Positions 60,600-64,000 of a stretch of 64,000 bases of DNA are shown in pieces. Each line of letters starts with the position of its first letter. The stretch's first letter is position 1. The notes beneath the pieces were generated by a model. That model was not told the DNA's origin. It saw nothing but the letters and a program-made list of their open reading frames with translations, and ran no database searches. The stretch is taken from contig JAILWY010000009.1 in assembly GCA_022113835.1 (NCBI GenBank), forward strand, positions 4,811,501 through 4,875,500. Reading direction: 5' to 3'. Both the position numbers and the translations under genes were made by a program. The stretch comes from Atopsyche davidsoni (lineage: Eukaryota; Arthropoda; Insecta; Trichoptera; Hydrobiosidae).

Positions 60600-63085
60600 A
60601 CGTCCATTTTTTGCTCAGAATAATGGCGTGGATATAATTAGAAAATTGTTTATGACACGGCTCTGCAGTGGTCGAGCATAAAGTACTCAAAATGCCAAAT
60701 TTATATTTATATGCCTTAACCTCTTGGCAAAACACCGTACATAACTCAAATAACCTTATATAAATTATACACTTCAATAGGACTAAAAACATTGAGCGAA
60801 GGTTTTTTTTTTAAATTTCAGTTTATTTTGTAATTTGTTTGCGATTATTTGCTTTTAAAAAAAAACGTTGATATGCGTAGATGATCTTTTATTACATTTC
60901 ATGTGCAATAGTAGAACACTATTAAATGTACGCAACGTTATCAAGATAATTTTATTTTTCCAGGCGTACTCTAATAGAAAATGTAATAACAAATATATTT
61001 ATATTAAGATTAACTAAAACAATTCTAAAGCTTGTGAATACATGATACGAACCAATTTAACAACCTATTAAAGCATTTATAGAATAATCTTAATATAAAG
61101 AATTACTTTATCCATCTAAAAAACAGCAAGTAGCAATAGCATTGGTAACGTGTTAGATACGGTGTTTTGGCTTGAAGGTGTGTGTATATATCTAAAAACA
61201 ATATTTTTTTACGAATTAGCAGTGTAGCGGAAGGTTTACAATATTCGACCAATCACTATAAATTTAATGCGTTAAATTTAGTAAATGTGTATCATTTATT
61301 ATAGGTACTTTTATATTGTGTTTTTATACACTTATTTTTTCTTGCTAATCGATTTTTATGTTCCGTGGACGTTAATGATGATTTGATTATGTTTTATTGC
61401 ACAACTTATATAACATAATCACTTCAAGGTCACCGCAGAATATATTTTTAATGAAATATCGATGACTCGAGGGCGATACAACAATATTCCATTATCAGTG
61501 GCAGTGGTGTGCCGTGGCTTTGACGGCATTGCAAACCCACTATTTAATTTAATGAAAACTTACTGTGTTCATTTTATACAAGTAGTATATTTTTTATTTT
61601 TTTTATTGAGTCAATTCAGAATTGAGAATACTTTCTGAGAGCATAACCTATTCACATATCATTTGATCCAACTGATATTTTTCTAGAAATTACTATTTTA
61701 CTACTTTTCTAATATTTAAGTATGTTTCTATGAATATTTATGGTAATTTTTTTTATTAATAAAAGTGAGTTTTCAATTGTGAACAAGAGCCAACAGAAAG
61801 ATTATCATACGAGTGAGAGTTACCCTACATTAAAAATCATGACATTTAATCTATAATCCCTTTATTTAGTAATAGTTGTGCCAATTAAACGCTCGGTGCC
61901 TAATTTGTATATACACCCACAGATATACATATATGTATTTTTATTTTTTTTTGTATAAAGGGAAATTACAGTTAATACAGAACGGATTTTTATTAAATTT
62001 CACCTAAACCCAATTCATAGTTTTAATAGAATATTATGATTTAATAAAAATATTTAACCATCTGTTTTGGGGTGCCGATCCCGAAACTCCAAGGTTGGAG
62101 AGTAAACGTACTTACTATAAAACTACTGGACGATTTTGAAAAATAATGCCAAGTAAAAATACCAAGCTGATGTAATTGGCCTCACGTCATTGCATGTGCC
62201 CGTGCAAACTGTTTTATTAAAAAATGAAGTTAATAAATTGCGCATTGCTCTTGGACTGGCAGTGCCGCCACTGAACATAAACTACAGGTTTTGGTCAGTA
62301 TTATTGAAATACTACACATCGACCTGTAATAAATATCAATAAACGAAAAAACAAATAAATAAATGTTGGCGTATATCTGCCGCTGCAAAAACTGTGATGA
62401 ATTGTAACCGAGTATTATTTCACACATTCTTTTAATTGGAATTTATTATTAGTCATAAATTAAGTTCTTATCAAACTCCGGACTGTGCGGCTCATTAAAC
62501 CACTTAAAAAGTTACATGATCTTAATTGCGACCAAAAATATTTGTTCTAATTTTCACTCTAAATAAATTGATTAACAATGAATCACATTTTGATCGACGT
62601 TTGCCCAACGCTCGCTTTTTATAGACGGATATAAAAAAATATTATCACTTTAATATCATCTTATGACGTCTTTTTAATAACAAGATTTTACACTGACTAC
62701 AACGACATAACATACATAATGCTACAAAACGAATGGCTTTAATATAAGAAAGGTAAATCAATTAATATACATCGGCAAAAACATGTTGATTTTAAAAGTC
62801 ATTTAAATAATAAATCGTTGCCCTAATACGTATATTTTGGGTTGTTTTATTTTGAAATATATAAAACATTTAATTAAAAGCTGACAGCATGAAATTGCTT
62901 AAAAAACAAATACTGAAAAATTTGCAATGCCAAAACTCTCATTCAATGAGCTTCATAGCATACTGTATTGATTTTTTTTTCATATATATAAACGCGCTTT
63001 GTTTCTGCATACAATCAATCGTATATATTTTTTCGGCAGATAAGATTCCTCTAAGAACACATCAGATAAAAAAGACACTTGGTTA
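60600..63085. other. AT-rich stretch without a supportable gene
   Basis: No domain-bearing frame and no complete element. Only short runs and small stems (for example CTCCAAGGTTGGAG near 62090). Confidence 0.5.
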
Positions 63086-63199
63086 TTTAGATCGACGTTG
63101 TTTTTTGCGTGTTACGAAGGCGTTCACATCGGCGATGGGAGTAGCTGACGGACATCTAGTTCAGAGCCGAACGTATCACAGAGGCTACATATGGAACCA

Positions 63200-64000
63200 C
63201 ACCACGAGCACGTGAGGGCAGAGCCGCATCTGGAGACGAAAGGGGTGACAAATATTACTAATTAAAATATATATCAAATATACTACACGTACATGAGAGT
63301 AAAGCTACAGCAACAGAGCGACAACTACGTAAATAAATTCTGTATATATTTTTTGAGAGTAAGCATTGTTTTGCATGGCTGCCATTCTGTGCCCTAAGCG
63401 TATGTAAAGTAGTAGTGGACTTGGAATGATTGTGCAGGGATGTGCTCTGGAAGTACCTTGTCGAGGTAGGAAGGCTCCTGATTTTGTTTCTACAGCCTGC
63501 TATAGAACGAGTATCACATCTAAACACCAGAGCTTTGTAAGGAAAGGATTATATAATAATCCTATTGTGTAGCACCAATACGCAGACTTTTGTAAAACTG
63601 TGGTGTAAAAAGACCAGTAGACCTACTACACTATTCTCCCTAATAAAACCATGAAAACTGGCCCAGTATAAGTATATCCTCGGTGAGACTGTCTCCAAGC
63701 TCCTCTGAGGAGAGGCACCCGAAGAATACGATTGTCTTGTAGAATTCATTGTTTATAAGCGTATGTACAATATAAAAAATACACTACGAGTGCAATAATA
63801 TCTACGTGTACATGAAGTGTTTATGTATCATAGAAAATAAGTATTGTTTTTTTGTCACATTTAATTATTATAGATTTGTTTACAAAACTTTACTATGAGT
63901 ACATGAGGGCAGAGCTAACCCAATGGAGTGACAACTGTTTAGAAATACTTACGGTACATGAAAGCAGAGTAAAGATATATTGAAAATGTATTATACCGGT
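63200..64000 (+). repeat. Dispersed degenerate repeat, continuing past the window edge
   Basis: A unit of about 50 bases recurs at about 63206, 63289, 63899 and 63956: GTACATGAGGGCAGAGCTA, a short variable part, then GAGTGACAACT. The second and third copies are clearest and both follow TACTAYNNGTACATGAG. Spacing is irregular (about 85, 610 and 57 bases), so this is not a simple satellite. Two copies close together at the right edge suggest more beyond it. Confidence 0.6.
63650..63735 (+). mobile_element. RTE-like LINE 3' tail, plus strand
   Basis: ACTGGCCCAGTATAAG, then CTCTGAGGAGAGGCACC and GAAGAATACGA, match the terminus of the other RTE-like copies, in the same orientation as the one at 4.5 kb. 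It lies inside the dispersed-repeat region. Confidence 0.6.

Noticed and set aside
63258..63527. 89-codon minus-strand frame
   Set aside because: Lies in the dispersed-repeat region and shows no domain; composition follows the repeats.

Overview
The window looks like nuclear DNA from an arthropod, most likely an insect. It is strongly AT-rich (about 30% GC by eye, not computed). No long open reading frames run along it. It is littered with short, decayed transposon pieces, and the few protein-like signals carry eukaryotic splice sites. The non-LTR tails, the piggyBac-type TTAA element, the mariner-type and hAT-type ends and a TTAGG-like patch all suit insects. The order cannot be fixed from the sequence. 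Nothing here is bacterial, organellar or viral.

The best-supported host gene is on the minus strand. One coding exon (45575 down to 45515) encodes a signal peptide and ends at a clean GTGAGT donor. It lies next to a GC-rich block (about 45800-46050) that probably holds its 5' UTR and promoter. The rest of the gene must lie at lower coordinates, so much of 1-45500 may be its introns. I saw splice-flanked candidate exons on the minus strand near 17.7, 11.5, 6.1 and 2.9 kb, but none can be linked to it with confidence.

Mobile DNA dominates what can be named. (1) 58083-60278 is a complete hAT-type transposon with 14-bp ends, an 8-bp target duplication and a broken transposase. (2) 9301-9676 is a 5'-truncated Jockey/R1-like LINE with a poly(A) tail and target duplication. 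(3) Six 3' tails of one RTE-like LINE family lie near 3.6, 4.5, 25.4, 25.8, 57.5 and 63.7 kb; the two at 25 kb arose by tandem duplication of a roughly 305-bp unit. (4) 46088-47148 is a tandem duplication in which copy A holds a 300-bp piggyBac-type MITE and copy B holds a different foldback MITE. (5) hAT-like ends lie at 29.06-29.34, 34.45 and 38.46 kb, and a mariner-like end at 57.56 kb.

The most striking structure is a 409-bp perfect palindrome at 48067-48475: two 201-bp arms around a 7-base centre, each arm carrying a tRNA-shaped sequence with A and B boxes. Each arm also has its own inverted ends. A smaller palindrome at 13-194 appears to be the same family with the tRNA-like core deleted. 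This looks like a foldback, Pol III-promoter-bearing mobile family and is the main candidate for something undescribed.

Large stretches (195-2700, 6200-9280, 11850-17700, 26050-29050, 34470-38450, 38700-45500, 48480-56950) show only AT-rich sequence with no supportable gene.
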